64,000 nt of DNA from Limnohabitans radicicola (lineage in GTDB: Bacteria > Pseudomonadota > Gammaproteobacteria > Burkholderiales > Burkholderiaceae_C): the NCBI RefSeq assembly GCF_014837235.1, contig NZ_JACYFT010000003.1, forward strand, positions 267,660 to 331,659. The letters run 5' to 3'. Position numbers and translations under genes: made by a program. The notes beneath the pieces were generated by a model that saw only the letters and a list, made by a program, of their open reading frames with translations, was not told the origin of the DNA and did not search any database. Of this stretch, positions 44,024-53,304 are shown in pieces. Position 1 is the stretch's first letter. The number at the start of each line of letters is the position of its first letter.

Positions 44024-46435
44024 ATGACGTTTGATTTTGAAGCGCCGTCTTCGGCATCCACTCTGGCTTCTTCCCGCTTGCTAGCCCCGCTCAACGAGGA
44101 GCAGCTCAAGGCGGTGACGCTGCCCGCCGAGCACGCGCTGATCCTGGCGGGGGCGGGGTCGGGCAAGACCCGGGTGCTGACCACCCGTATCGCCTGGCTG
44201 CTGCAGACCGGGCAGGTCACGCCCGGCGGCATTCTGGCGGTGACCTTCACCAACAAGGCGGCCAAGGAGATGGTGGTGCGCCTGTCGGCCATGCTGCCCG
44301 TGAATGTGCGTGGCATGTGGATCGGCACCTTCCACGGCCTGTGCAACCGTTTTTTGCGGGCGCATTGGCAGTTGGCGCAGTTGCCCCAAACTTTCCAGAT
44401 CCTGGACACGCAGGACCAGCTCTCGGCCATCAAGCGGTTGTGCAAGCAGTTCAATGTGGACGAAGACCGTTTTCCGCCCAAGCAACTGCAGTACTTCATT
44501 GCCGGCTGCAAGGAAGATGGCCAGCGCGCCGCTGACGTGCCTGTGCGCGACGACGAGACCCGCCGCAAGGTCGAGATTTACCAACTCTACGAGGAGCAAT
44601 GCCAGCGCGAAGGCGTGGTGGATTTTGGCGAGCTGATGCTGCGCTCGTACGAGCTGCTGCGCGACAACGCCCATGTGCGTGAGCATTACCGCCGCCGTTT
44701 CAGGCACACCCTGGTGGACGAGTTTCAGGACACCAACAAGCTCCAATACGCCTGGCTCAAGCTGCTGGTGGGTCTGCCCGGCGAGGGCAGTGGTGGTGCC
44801 ATCTTGGCCGTGGGCGATGACGACCAGAGCATCTACGCCTTTCGCGGCGCGCGCGTGGGCAACATGGCCGACTTCGTGCGCGAGTTTCAGGTGCAGCACC
44901 AGATCAAACTGGAGCAGAACTACCGCAGCTACAGCAACATCCTCGACTCGGCCAACGAGCTGATCAGCCACAACAAGACCCGCTTGGGCAAAACCCTGCG
45001 CACCGATCAGGGGGCGGGCGAGCCGGTGCGGGTGGTGGAGTCGGTGAGCGACTTTGCCGAGGCCCAGTGGCTGGTGGACGAGGTGCGCCAGCTGGTCAAG
45101 CAAGACGATTTTGAGCGCAAGGAAATCGCGCTGCTGTACCGCAGCAACGCGCAAAGCCGGGTGCTCGAAACGGCGCTGTTCAACGCAGGGTTCCCGTACC
45201 GCGTGTATGGCGGCTTGCGCTTTTTCGAGCGGGCCGAGATCAAGCATGCGCTGGCCTACCTGCGCCTGATGGAGAACCCCAACGACGACACCAGCTTTTT
45301 GCGGGTGGTCAACTTTCCGCCACGGGGCATTGGGGCGCGCAGCATCGAGCAATTGCAAGATGTGGCCCGTGCTGCGGGTTGTTCGCTGCACGATGCGGTG
45401 AGCGCCACCACCGGCAAGGCCGGGGCCAATCTGGCCGCGTTCGTGGCCATGGTCGATGTGTTGCGCGAGCAGACCGCGGGCAAAACCCTGCGCGAGATCA
45501 TTGATCTGGTGATCGACAAGACCGGGCTGGTGAACCACTACCGCGCCGAAAAAGAAGGCGCAGACCGGGTGGAGAACTTGGAAGAACTGGTCAATGCTGC
45601 AGAGAGCTTTGTCACGCAAGAAGGCTTTGGCCGCAGCGCCGTGGCCATGCCGCAGGGCAGTTTAGGATTGACACAAAGCCCGGCCAGCCAGGGGCTGGTG
45701 GGCGATGCGGCCGATGCGCCTGTCGATGAGTTCTCGGAAGACGGCGTCACCATGAGCCCGCTGGCGGCGTTTTTGACCCATGCGGCACTGGAAGCCGGTG
45801 ACAACCAGGCCCAGGCCGGTGAAGATGCGATCCAGCTCATGAGCGTGCACGCCAGCAAGGGGCTGGAATTCGATGCGGTGTTCATCACGGGGCTCGAAGA
45901 GGGCTTGTTCCCGCACGAGAACGCGATGAACGATTTCGATGGCCTCGAAGAAGAACGCCGCCTGATGTACGTGGCCATCACCCGCGCGCGCAAGCGCCTG
46001 TACCTCAGCCATTCGCAAACGCGCATGCTGCATGGCCAGACCCGCTACAACCTCAAAAGCCGCTTTTTTGACGAACTGCCCGAGCATTGCCTCAAATGGA
46101 TCACGCCCAAAACCGCAGGGTTTGGCACGGGCGTGGGCTCGGGCATGAATGCGGGCGGCTGGACCAACACCCCGGCGCAAAACCGCCAGGCCCGACCCGC
46201 CTGGGGCCAGAGCAGCCTGAGCACCGAAACCTACAAAAGCCCGCCTGTGCCCGTACAAAAAGCCGCGCCCGAGCACGGCATCACGGCGGGCAAGCAGGTT
46301 TTTCACACCAAGTTCGGCGAAGGCAAAGTGCTGGCCGTTGAAGGCACAGGCACCGACGCCCGCGCCCAGGTGAACTTCCCGCGCCATGGCATCAAGTGGC
46401 TCGCCTTGAGCGTGGCCAAACTCACCCTTGTTTGA
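44024..46435 (+). CDS. uvrD: UvrD/Rep-type DNA helicase
   Basis: An 803-residue SF1A 3'-5' helicase for mismatch and nucleotide-excision repair. Motifs: Q-motif LNEEQLKAV, I AGAGSGKTRVL, Ia TFTNKAAKEM, II VDEFQDTN, III VGDDDQSIYAFRGA, IV QNYRS, V VHASKGLEFDAVF, VI MYVAITRARKRL. The C-terminus ends with a Tudor-like part (GITAGKQVFHTKFGEGKVLAVEG) typical of UvrD/PcrA. ATG 44024 is preferred over an upstream frame extension that would overlap the divergent CzcI-like promoter. Confidence 0.93.
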   Translation: MTFDFEAPSSASTLASSRLLAPLNEEQLKAVTLPAEHALILAGAGSGKTRVLTTRIAWLLQTGQVTPGGILAVTFTNKAAKEMVVRLSAMLPVNVRGMWIGTFHGLCNRFLRAHWQLAQLPQTFQILDTQDQLSAIKRLCKQFNVDEDRFPPKQLQYFIAGCKEDGQRAADVPVRDDETRRKVEIYQLYEEQCQREGVVDFGELMLRSYELLRDNAHVREHYRRRFRHTLVDEFQDTNKLQYAWLKLLVGLPGEGSGGAILAVGDDDQSIYAFRGARVGNMADFVREFQVQHQIKLEQNYRSYSNILDSANELISHNKTRLGKTLRTDQGAGEPVRVVESVSDFAEAQWLVDEVRQLVKQDDFERKEIALLYRSNAQSRVLETALFNAGFPYRVYGGLRFFERAEIKHALAYLRLMENPNDDTSFLRVVNFPPRGIGARSIEQLQDVARAAGCSLHDAVSATTGKAGANLAAFVAMVDVLREQTAGKTLREIIDLVIDKTGLVNHYRAEKEGADRVENLEELVNAAESFVTQEGFGRSAVAMPQGSLGLTQSPASQGLVGDAADAPVDEFSEDGVTMSPLAAFLTHAALEAGDNQAQAGEDAIQLMSVHASKGLEFDAVFITGLEEGLFPHENAMNDFDGLEEERRLMYVAITRARKRLYLSHSQTRMLHGQTRYNLKSRFFDELPEHCLKWITPKTAGFGTGVGSGMNAGGWTNTPAQNRQARPAWGQSSLSTETYKSPPVPVQKAAPEHGITAGKQVFHTKFGEGKVLAVEGTGTDARAQVNFPRHGIKWLALSVAKLTLV

Positions 46436-46457
46436 ATTTTTCTGAAGAAAGCGCCCC

Positions 46458-46934
46458 ATGAAAATCGCCAAAGACACCGTCGTCACCATGCACTACAAAG
46501 TGGTGAACGCGCAGGGCCAGTTGCTCGACAAGGCGCAAGAGCCCACGTCGTACTTGCACGGGGGTTATGACAACACCCTGCCCAAGATCGAAGAAGCGCT
46601 GGAAGGCCAGGAAGTGGGTTTTGCCACCACGCTGAACCTGTCGGCCGCCGACGCCTTTGGCGAGCGCGATGAGAGCTTGGTGCAGACCATCTCGAAAAAA
46701 GATTTTCCACCGGGCGTCAAGGTGGGTGGCCAGCTGCGTGGCCGCTCAGCCGATGGGCACGAGCAGGTGTTCAATGTGGTCAAAATCAAGGGCGATCAGG
46801 TCATTCTGGATGCCAACCACCCCTGGGCCGGACTGAATCTGAGCTTGAGCCTGAAGGTGCTGGAAGTGCGTGCGGCCTCGGCCGAAGAGGTCACGCACCG
46901 CCATGCGCACGGTGCGCACGGCCACCACCACTGA
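46458..46934 (+). CDS. slyD: FKBP-type peptidyl-prolyl isomerase, SlyD-like
   Basis: A 158-residue cytosolic chaperone and prolyl isomerase. The FKBP core opens KDTVVTMHYKVVNAQG and includes LHGGYDNTLPKIEEALEG; the inserted IF chaperone domain lies at about residues 70-125 (FGERDESLVQTISKKDFPPG...); it closes DANHPWAGLNLSLSLKV. The C-terminal HRHAHGAHGHHH is a short His-rich metal tail like that of SlyD, which delivers nickel to hydrogenase and assists folding. It follows uvrD by 22 bases. Confidence 0.92.
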   Translation: MKIAKDTVVTMHYKVVNAQGQLLDKAQEPTSYLHGGYDNTLPKIEEALEGQEVGFATTLNLSAADAFGERDESLVQTISKKDFPPGVKVGGQLRGRSADGHEQVFNVVKIKGDQVILDANHPWAGLNLSLSLKVLEVRAASAEEVTHRHAHGAHGHHH

Positions 46935-46937
46935 GCC

Positions 46938-47720
46938 TCAGGCCAGATTCTGGTCCGAGGTACTGGCGCTGAAGCAGGCCTTGACGGTGAACAACATCGA
47001 TGTGAAGAACATCGCGGTCACCATCAGGGCCAGCGGCATCAGCACCGCCATCAGCATCTGGGCGTCGCCCAGCAGGCTGGCTACCAGCAAAGCGATCAGG
47101 CCCGAGCTTGCAAAAACCACCACCCAGGCCAGGGTGTAGACGGTGAACGCCGCCTTGTTGCGCCAGCAGGCCATCCAGCTGAAAAACAGGCTTTTGACGG
47201 GTTCGATCTGTTGCCAGTAGACCAGTGCAGGCGCATGCCAGAACAGCATGGACAGCGGCACGTACAGCAGCATGGTCATCCAGAGCGCGGCCTGGAAGGC
47301 ATCGCTGTTGACCAGCTCGGGGCTGACAGAAGCCCCACCCAGATAGACCTTGGCAAAGTCCCCGCCGTCCGCCAGAACGGATGCGGCCATCAAGAGCAGC
47401 AAGCCCACGGTATACAGTCCGCCCAGAACCAGCATGGGTTGACGCTGCAGGGGGTTCTTGAAGGCGGACCACAAAATCGCCGGCATGGGGAACTGTCCCT
47501 CGCTGGCCTTCTGGGTGGCTGCCATGATGCCTGCCGTCAGGCCTGGCAGCAGCACCAGCGCCAGCGCGCCACCGATGACCGGCACCATCGACACCAGCGA
47601 AATCACGGCCATGAACAAAAAGAACAGGCCGGACATCGCCAGGGGCTGGCGCCAGAAGGTGCGGATGCCCAACAGGGCCCATTGCAGGCCTTCTCGGGCG
47701 GGGACGGTGCGCAGGTTCAT
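46938..47720 (-). CDS. BPSS1780 family membrane protein
   Basis: A 260-residue integral membrane protein with about six hydrophobic segments and the N-terminal VPAREGLQWALLGIRTFWRQPLAM that marks the BPSS1780 family, common in Burkholderiales. Function is unknown. The start MNLRTVPAREG at 47720 is the family start. It lies 14 bases after thrB on the same strand and converges on slyD with three bases between stops. Confidence 0.8.
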   Translation of the reverse strand: MNLRTVPAREGLQWALLGIRTFWRQPLAMSGLFFLFMAVISLVSMVPVIGGALALVLLPGLTAGIMAATQKASEGQFPMPAILWSAFKNPLQRQPMLVLGGLYTVGLLLLMAASVLADGGDFAKVYLGGASVSPELVNSDAFQAALWMTMLLYVPLSMLFWHAPALVYWQQIEPVKSLFFSWMACWRNKAAFTVYTLAWVVVFASSGLIALLVASLLGDAQMLMAVLMPLALMVTAMFFTSMLFTVKACFSASTSDQNLA

Positions 47721-47734
47721 GCGGGGTGATGGCT

Positions 47735-48685
47735 TCAAAGGTGGATGGGTTGTGCGATGCGCCCACGCAGCACCCGCTCGAAGTGGGTGGGGTCGTGGGG
47801 TTTGAGCATGGACGCTTCGCGTGGCAGGTGATAGTCCCACAAACGCGAGATCCAGAAGCGCAAAGCCCCTGCGCGCGCAAGGGCAGGCAGCAATTCACGC
47901 TCTGCAGCGCTCAAGGGGCGCACCTGCTGGTAGGCCTGCAGCATGGCCTGCGCGCGCTCGCTGTCGTGCACGCCCATGGGCAGATCGATGCACCAGTCGT
48001 TCAGGCACACGCACAGGTCAAACAGCCAGGTGTCCACGCCAGCAAAATAGAAATCAAAAAAGCCCGTCAGCTGCTCGCCGTCGAACATCACGTTGTCGCG
48101 GAACAGGTCGGCATGCACCGGGCCCCGGGGCAGTGCGGCGTAGGCGCTGCTGGCGGCCACATGGTTCTGGTAGGCCAGTTCGCTGCGCAACAGGGCGGCC
48201 TGGGCCTCATCCAGGTAGGGCAGAACCACCGGCACGGTCTCGTTCCACCAGGGCAGGCCACGCAGATTGGGCTGGCTGCGGTTGTAGTCGCTGCCTGCCA
48301 GGTGCATGCGCGCCAGCATGTCCCCCACGGCGGCGCAATGCACGGCCTGTGGTGCGAGCTGGCTCTTGCCCGCGAGCTTGTTGACCACGGCGGCGGGTTT
48401 GCCGCTCACGGTGTGCAGGATGTCGCCATCGCGGTTGGCGGCCGGGTCGGGCACCGGGATGCCCCGGCCCGCCAGGTGCTTCATCAGGTGCAGGTAAAAC
48501 GGCAATTGCGCTTGTGTCAGGCGCTCGAACAGGGTGAGCACGTACTCGCCCTGGTCTGTGGTGGCGAAGTAGTTGGTGTTTTCAATGCCACCTTCGATGC
48601 CCCGCAAAGCGGTGAGTTGGCCCAGGTTCAGGGCTTGCATCAGGTCGTTGGCCTGGGTTTCGGTGACTTCGGTGAATACCGCCAT
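47735..48685 (-). CDS. thrB: homoserine kinase, APH-fold type
   Basis: A 316-residue kinase that phosphorylates homoserine in threonine synthesis. It belongs to the aminoglycoside-phosphotransferase fold: [12 protein letters not shown] near the N-terminus, catalytic loop [13 protein letters not shown] (HxDxxxxN) and [10 protein letters not shown] with the metal Asp. This form replaces the GHMP-type ThrB in many beta- and alphaproteobacteria. A TACAAT -10 lies 51 bases upstream, back to back with the polA promoter. Confidence 0.93.
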   Translation of the reverse strand: MAVFTEVTETQANDLMQALNLGQLTALRGIEGGIENTNYFATTDQGEYVLTLFERLTQAQLPFYLHLMKHLAGRGIPVPDPAANRDGDILHTVSGKPAAVVNKLAGKSQLAPQAVHCAAVGDMLARMHLAGSDYNRSQPNLRGLPWWNETVPVVLPYLDEAQAALLRSELAYQNHVAASSAYAALPRGPVHADLFRDNVMFDGEQLTGFFDFYFAGVDTWLFDLCVCLNDWCIDLPMGVHDSERAQAMLQAYQQVRPLSAAERELLPALARAGALRFWISRLWDYHLPREASMLKPHDPTHFERVLRGRIAQPIHL

Positions 48686-48736
48686 GAGGGAGCGCCGTCA
48701 GAGGGCCAGCAAGGCTGACCGGATGGGAAAAGACCG

Positions 48737-48742
48737 ATTGTA
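48737..48742 (-). promoter_or_regulatory. -10 element TACAAT for thrB
   Basis: TACAAT on the minus strand, giving a leader of about 45 bases before the thrB start at 48685. It lies 30 bases from the polA -10 on the other strand. Confidence 0.5.
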
Positions 48743-48771
48743 GAGGGGCACGAAAGCGCCTGAACACGGTA

Positions 48772-48777
48772 CACAAT
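48772..48777 (+). promoter_or_regulatory. -10-like CACAAT exactly six bases before the polA ATG
   Basis: CACAAT is followed by CGGGGG and ATG 48784. The spacing predicts a transcript starting at the A of ATG; the G-run could alternatively be a ribosome site. Confidence 0.45.
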
Positions 48778-48783
48778 CGGGGG

Positions 48784-51627
48784 ATGAGCGAAAACACACC
48801 CGAAAACGCAAGCGCCAAGCCGACCCTCTTGCTGGTCGACGGCTCCAGCTACCTGTACCGCGCCTTTCACGCCATGCCCGATCTGCGCGCCGTGCCCGGC
48901 GACCCGACCAGCCCCGCCACCGGGGCGATTCGCGGCATGATCAACATGATGGAGCGGCTGCGCAAGGATGTGCCCGCTGTCTATGCCGCCTGCGTGTTCG
49001 ACGCCAAGGGCCCGACTTTCCGCGACGAGATGTACCCCGATTACAAGGCCCACCGCAGCCCCATGCCCGACGATTTGCGCAGCCAAATCGAGCCGATCCA
49101 CGAGCTGGTGCGCCTGATGGGCTGGAAGGTGCTGGATGTGCCGGGCGTCGAGGCCGACGACGTGATCGCCACCCTGGCCCACACCGCCGCCCAGCAGGGC
49201 ATCGAGGTGACGGTGTCCAGTGGCGACAAGGACCTGAGCCAGCTGGTCAACGAGCACATCACCATCATCGACACCATGAACGGCAAGGTGCGCGATGTGG
49301 CGGGCGTGACCGAAGAGTTTGGCGTGCCGCCCTCGCTCATGATCGATTACCAGACCTTGGTGGGCGACCCGGTGGACAACGTGCCGGGCGTGGCCAAGGT
49401 CGGCCCCAAGACCGCTGCCAAGTGGTTGCTCGAATACGGCTCGCTCGACAACCTGATGGCGCATGCCCATGAGATCAAGGGCGTGGCGGGCGAGAACCTG
49501 CGCCAGGCGGTGGACTGGCTGCCCAAGGGCAGGGCGCTCGTGACCATGAAAACCGATTGCGATCTGAACGGCTGGGTGCCCGATCTGCCCTCACTCGCCA
49601 GCCTGCACCTGCACGCGCCGGACAAGGACAAGCTGCTGAATTTTTACCAGACCTATGGCTTCAAAGGGCTGGTGCAGTCGCTGGGCGGGACTGTGCCTGC
49701 GCCTGCGGCCAAGGCCAAAGTGAGCAAGGCGAAAGACACGGGCATGGGCGATTTGTTCGGCGCCGCTCCAGAAGAACCTGCGGCCTTGCCCGAGTTGGAC
49801 AGCGCCGCCAGCGCGGTGCAAGGCGAATTGAAATACGACACGGTGCTCGACTGGGCCATGTTCGATACTTGGCTGGCCCGCATCGAGCAAGCACCGCTCA
49901 CCGCCATCGACACCGAAACGACCTCGCTCGACGCGATGCGCGCCGAGATCGTGGGCATCTCGCTGAGTGTCACGCCCGGCGAGGCGGCTTACATCCCGCT
50001 GGCTCACAACGGCCCGGGTGCGCCCGAGCAATTGCCACTGGCCGAGGTGCTGGCCAAATTGAAGCCCTGGCTGGAAAACCCGGCCCGCCACAAGCTGGGC
50101 CAGAACATCAAATACGACCGCCATGTGTTCGCCAACCACGGCATCGAGGTGCAGGGCTACGCCCACGACACCATGCTGGAGAGCTATGTGCTTGAAGTGC
50201 ACAAGCCGCACGGCCTCACCAGCCTCGCCGAGCGGCATGTGGGACGCAGGGGCGTGACCTACGAAGACCTGTGTGGCAAGGGTGCGCACCAAATCCCGTT
50301 TGCGCAGGTGGACGTGGACAAGGCCGCGCATTATTCGTGTGAAGACTCGGACCAGTGCCTGGATGTGCACCTGGCCCTGTGGCCGCAGATCGAGGCGCAC
50401 GCGGGCCTCAAGTTTGTGTACGAGCTGGAGATCGCCACCAGCGAAGCGCTGTACCGCATCGAGCGCAACGGCGTGCTGATCGACGCGCCCACGCTGGCCG
50501 CGCAAAGCCAGGCGCTGGGCGAGCGCATCGTCCAGCTTGAAACCGAGGCCTACGAGATCGCCGGGCAGCCCTTCAATTTGGCCAGCCCCAAACAGCTGGG
50601 CGAAATCTTTTTTGACAAGCTGGGTTTGCCTGTCATCAAGAAAACCGCCACCGGTGCCCGCAGCACCGACGAAGAGGTGCTGGAAAAACTGGCCGAAGAC
50701 TACCCGCTGCCCGCGCGCATCCTGGAGCACCGTAGCCTGTCCAAGCTCAAAGGCACGTACACCGACAAGCTGGCGCAGCTGGCCTTGCCGCGCACGGGCC
50801 GCGTGCACACCAACTACGCGCAGGCGGTGGCCGTCACAGGCCGCTTGTCGAGCAACGAGCCGAACCTGCAGAACATCCCGGTGCGCACCGCGGAGGGCCG
50901 CAAGGTGCGCGAGGCCTTTGTGGCCCCCGCAGGTTGCGTGATCGCCAGCGCCGACTACAGCCAGATCGAGCTGCGCATCATGGCGCACCTGAGCGACGAC
51001 GCGGCCTTGCTCAAGGCCTTCCACGACGGGCTGGATGTGCACAAGGCCACGGCCGCCGAGGTCTTTGGCGCGACACCCGACACGGTGAGCAGCGAGCAGC
51101 GCCGCTATGCCAAGACCATCAACTTCGGCCTGATTTACGGCATGAGCGCCTTTGGTCTGGCCAAGGCTTTGGGCATCGACAACACGGCGGCCAAGAACTA
51201 CATCACGCGTTACTTTGAGCGCTTTGCGGGGGTCAAACACTACATGGACAGCACCCGCGAACAGGCCAAGGCGCAGGGCTATGTGGAGACCGTGTTTGGC
51301 CGCCGCCTGATGCTGCCCGAGATCAACAGCCCCAACGGCCCACGCCGCGCCGGGGCCGAGCGCGCCGCCATCAATGCGCCCATGCAGGGCACGGCCGCCG
51401 ACCTGATCAAGCTGAGCATGGTCGCGGTGCAAAAGGCGCTCGACGAACAGGGCAAAGCCACCAAGGTCATCATGCAGGTGCACGACGAACTGGTGTTCGA
51501 GGTGCCCGAGTCGGAAGTCGAGTGGGTGCGCACCGAGGTGCCGCGCATCATGGCGGGGGTGGCCGACCTGAAGGTGCCGCTGCTGGCCGAAGTCGGCTTT
51601 GGGCCGAACTGGGAACAGGCGCACTGA
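48784..51627 (+). CDS. polA: DNA polymerase I
   Basis: A 947-residue three-domain polymerase. 5' nuclease domain, residues 1 to about 290 (LLVDGSSYLYRAFHA, VFDAKGPTFR, SGDKDLSQLV). 3'-5' exonuclease domain, about 330-530, with an intact DTET metal motif (AIDTETTSLDAM), so proofreading should be active. Polymerase domain from about 560: RLSSNEPNLQNIPVRT, motif A DYSQIELRIMAHLS, O helix RRYAKTINFGLIYGMSAFGL, motif C VHDELVFEV. It acts in Okazaki fragment processing and repair. Divergent from thrB. Confidence 0.97.
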   Translation: MSENTPENASAKPTLLLVDGSSYLYRAFHAMPDLRAVPGDPTSPATGAIRGMINMMERLRKDVPAVYAACVFDAKGPTFRDEMYPDYKAHRSPMPDDLRSQIEPIHELVRLMGWKVLDVPGVEADDVIATLAHTAAQQGIEVTVSSGDKDLSQLVNEHITIIDTMNGKVRDVAGVTEEFGVPPSLMIDYQTLVGDPVDNVPGVAKVGPKTAAKWLLEYGSLDNLMAHAHEIKGVAGENLRQAVDWLPKGRALVTMKTDCDLNGWVPDLPSLASLHLHAPDKDKLLNFYQTYGFKGLVQSLGGTVPAPAAKAKVSKAKDTGMGDLFGAAPEEPAALPELDSAASAVQGELKYDTVLDWAMFDTWLARIEQAPLTAIDTETTSLDAMRAEIVGISLSVTPGEAAYIPLAHNGPGAPEQLPLAEVLAKLKPWLENPARHKLGQNIKYDRHVFANHGIEVQGYAHDTMLESYVLEVHKPHGLTSLAERHVGRRGVTYEDLCGKGAHQIPFAQVDVDKAAHYSCEDSDQCLDVHLALWPQIEAHAGLKFVYELEIATSEALYRIERNGVLIDAPTLAAQSQALGERIVQLETEAYEIAGQPFNLASPKQLGEIFFDKLGLPVIKKTATGARSTDEEVLEKLAEDYPLPARILEHRSLSKLKGTYTDKLAQLALPRTGRVHTNYAQAVAVTGRLSSNEPNLQNIPVRTAEGRKVREAFVAPAGCVIASADYSQIELRIMAHLSDDAALLKAFHDGLDVHKATAAEVFGATPDTVSSEQRRYAKTINFGLIYGMSAFGLAKALGIDNTAAKNYITRYFERFAGVKHYMDSTREQAKAQGYVETVFGRRLMLPEINSPNGPRRAGAERAAINAPMQGTAADLIKLSMVAVQKALDEQGKATKVIMQVHDELVFEVPESEVEWVRTEVPRIMAGVADLKVPLLAEVGFGPNWEQAH

Positions 51628-51653
51628 CCTGATGGTCCCGTCGGATGCTGGAT

Positions 51654-52289
51654 TCAGTCCGGCGCCCAGACCGGGTGCTTGACCATCACCGCTGCAAAGT
51701 CGGCAGAGGCTTCAAATGCGGCCAGCCAGGCGATCAGGCCTGGCCAGGGCTGGTCGGCGAACCAGCCTGGGTGGGTGTGCGCGAACTGCCGCACAAACGG
51801 GGCCTGCGCTGCATCGAGCAGTCCCCATTGCGAACCCGAAAGAAAGGTCTGCCGTTGCAGCACTGCCTCCAGCCCGTGCAGGTGTGCTGCGCCTGCATCG
51901 CGGTGGGCCAGGCCATCGCTCAGGCCAAAGCGCTGCGGGTACTTGTAGCGGTCGAGCTGCTGTTTGAAGAAACCGTCGTTGCGCCCGATCTGTGCCAGCC
52001 AATCGTTCAGCACGTGCTCGCGCTCGGGCAACCAGTGCTGCGGATCGCTCTGTTGCAGCGCCCACAGCATGATGTCCAGGCTCTGGTCGATCACTCGCCC
52101 TGCGTCACGCAGCCACAGCACCGGCACGGTGCCCTTGGGCGAGAGGGCCAGCAGATGCGCGGGTTTGTTCTTGAGTTCGATTTCGCGGTGTTCGTGGGCC
52201 ACGCCACAGGCGTGCAGCGCCAGCCGCGCCCGCATGGCGTAGGGGCAGCGGCGAAACGAATACAGGACGGGCAGGTCGGGCGCGGTCAT
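51654..52289 (-). CDS. glutathione S-transferase family protein
   Basis: A 211-residue protein with an N-terminal thioredoxin-fold GST domain (VLYSFRRCPYAMRARLAL, with a Cys active-site candidate in CPYA; PKGTVPVL cis-Pro motif; DQSLDIMLW) and a helical C-terminal domain. The CPYA site is like glutaredoxin-type or Omega-like GSTs, which do thiol transfer rather than conjugation. The start MTAPDLPV at 52289 is chosen; the upstream open frame overlaps the ZIP gene antisense. It converges with polA. Confidence 0.85.
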   Translation of the reverse strand: MTAPDLPVLYSFRRCPYAMRARLALHACGVAHEHREIELKNKPAHLLALSPKGTVPVLWLRDAGRVIDQSLDIMLWALQQSDPQHWLPEREHVLNDWLAQIGRNDGFFKQQLDRYKYPQRFGLSDGLAHRDAGAAHLHGLEAVLQRQTFLSGSQWGLLDAAQAPFVRQFAHTHPGWFADQPWPGLIAWLAAFEASADFAAVMVKHPVWAPD

Positions 52290-52421
52290 GGGGCAGGTGT
52301 TTGGTGCTGGCAAGCATAACGCCTCCAGATTCAGGCGCAGGTGTCGCTCCAGTAAGATCAAGGCCTCCACAAGAGGGCCAGGTGTGTACACAAGTGCCGG
52401 GGCCATCACCTCAGGAAAAAG

Positions 52422-53279
52422 ATGACTTTGTTGACGATTTGGCTGGGCACCTTGATCGCGGGTATCGGCAGTGTCTGGATCGCGGCCTGGCTGAGCTTTG
52501 GCGTGCTCAGCCGCTACACCCAGCACATGTTGAGCCTGGCCGCAGGGGCCTTGCTGGCGACCGCTTTTTTGCATTTGCTGCCCGAGGCGTTTGAAGGGCA
52601 GGTCGGTGCGCAAGGCCTGTTCATGACCTTGCTGCTGGGACTGGTGTTCTTTTTCCTGCTCGACAAGGCGGAGCTTTGGCACCATGGGCACGAGCACCAC
52701 CATGGGGGGGGTCATGGACACGAGCACCACCACGGGGGTGCTCATGGCGATGGTCACCACTATGGAGAGGCTCATGGACACGCTCACCACCATCACGGTC
52801 ACGACCACGCGCATGCACCTACCGGCGCTGGCAAATGGGCCTTGCTGGCGGGCGACAGCGTGCACTGCTTTGGCGACGGCATACTGATCGCGTCGGCATT
52901 CATGGCCGATTTTTCCTTGGGCGTGCTGGCTGCGCTGGCCGTGCTGGCGCACGAAGTGCCGCACCACATGGGCGATCTGGTGGTGCTGCGCCAGGACTCG
53001 GACAGCCGTCAGACAGCCATCGTCAAAGTCTCACTGGCAGGGGCTGTCACGGCCCTGGGGGGTACGGTGGGGTATGTGCTGGTCGACGCCCTGCACGACT
53101 ACTTGCCGTACTTCCTGGTGGTGGCCAGCAGCAGTTTCATCTATGTGGCGCTGGCCGATCTGATTCCGCAGCTGCAAAAACGCCTGTCGGCCCGCGAAAC
53201 GGCGGCGCAGGTGACCTGGCTGGCTGTGGGCATGGGCATGGTGATGCTGGTCAGCCAACTGGCCGCGCAACACCGCTGA
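52422..53279 (+). CDS. ZIP family divalent metal transporter with His-rich loop
   Basis: A 285-residue inner-membrane transporter with eight predicted helices. TM4 carries HCFGDGILIASAF (the metal-binding HxxxD-like site of ZIPs) and TM5 HEVPHHMGDLVVL. Between TM3 and TM4, at residues 87-132, lies a cytosolic loop with about 25 His in HGHEHHHGG-type repeats. ZIPs import zinc, iron or manganese; the loop probably binds or senses zinc. AGGAAAAAG precedes the ATG. No Zur box was recognised. Confidence 0.93.
   Translation: MTLLTIWLGTLIAGIGSVWIAAWLSFGVLSRYTQHMLSLAAGALLATAFLHLLPEAFEGQVGAQGLFMTLLLGLVFFFLLDKAELWHHGHEHHHGGGHGHEHHHGGAHGDGHHYGEAHGHAHHHHGHDHAHAPTGAGKWALLAGDSVHCFGDGILIASAFMADFSLGVLAALAVLAHEVPHHMGDLVVLRQDSDSRQTAIVKVSLAGAVTALGGTVGYVLVDALHDYLPYFLVVASSSFIYVALADLIPQLQKRLSARETAAQVTWLAVGMGMVMLVSQLAAQHR
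52679..52820 (+). repeat. imperfect tandem repeats encoding the His-rich loop of the ZIP transporter
   Basis: Units built on CATGG-CACGAGCACCAC and CTCATGG recur about every 30-36 bases and encode HGHEHHHGG, HGHEHHHGGAHG, DGHHYGEAHG and HAHHHHGHDHAHA. The repeats are in frame, so copy-number change would only alter the number of His. Confidence 0.7.
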
Positions 53280-53304
53280 ACGAGGGGCGAAGCCCCAGGA
53301 AGGG

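Noticed and set aside
49591-51624. 677-residue open frame antisense to polA
   Set aside because: polA is complete and motif-rich on the other strand; the antisense product has no recognisable domain.
52290-52967. N-terminal extension of the GST-like gene
   Set aside because: It runs antisense through the ZIP transporter gene and encodes low-complexity text; the GST fold starts at 52289.
53280-53304. GGGGC-GAA-GCCCC hairpin between the ZIP and sulfurtransferase genes
   Set aside because: The stem is short and no T tract follows on either strand, so it is not called as a terminator.
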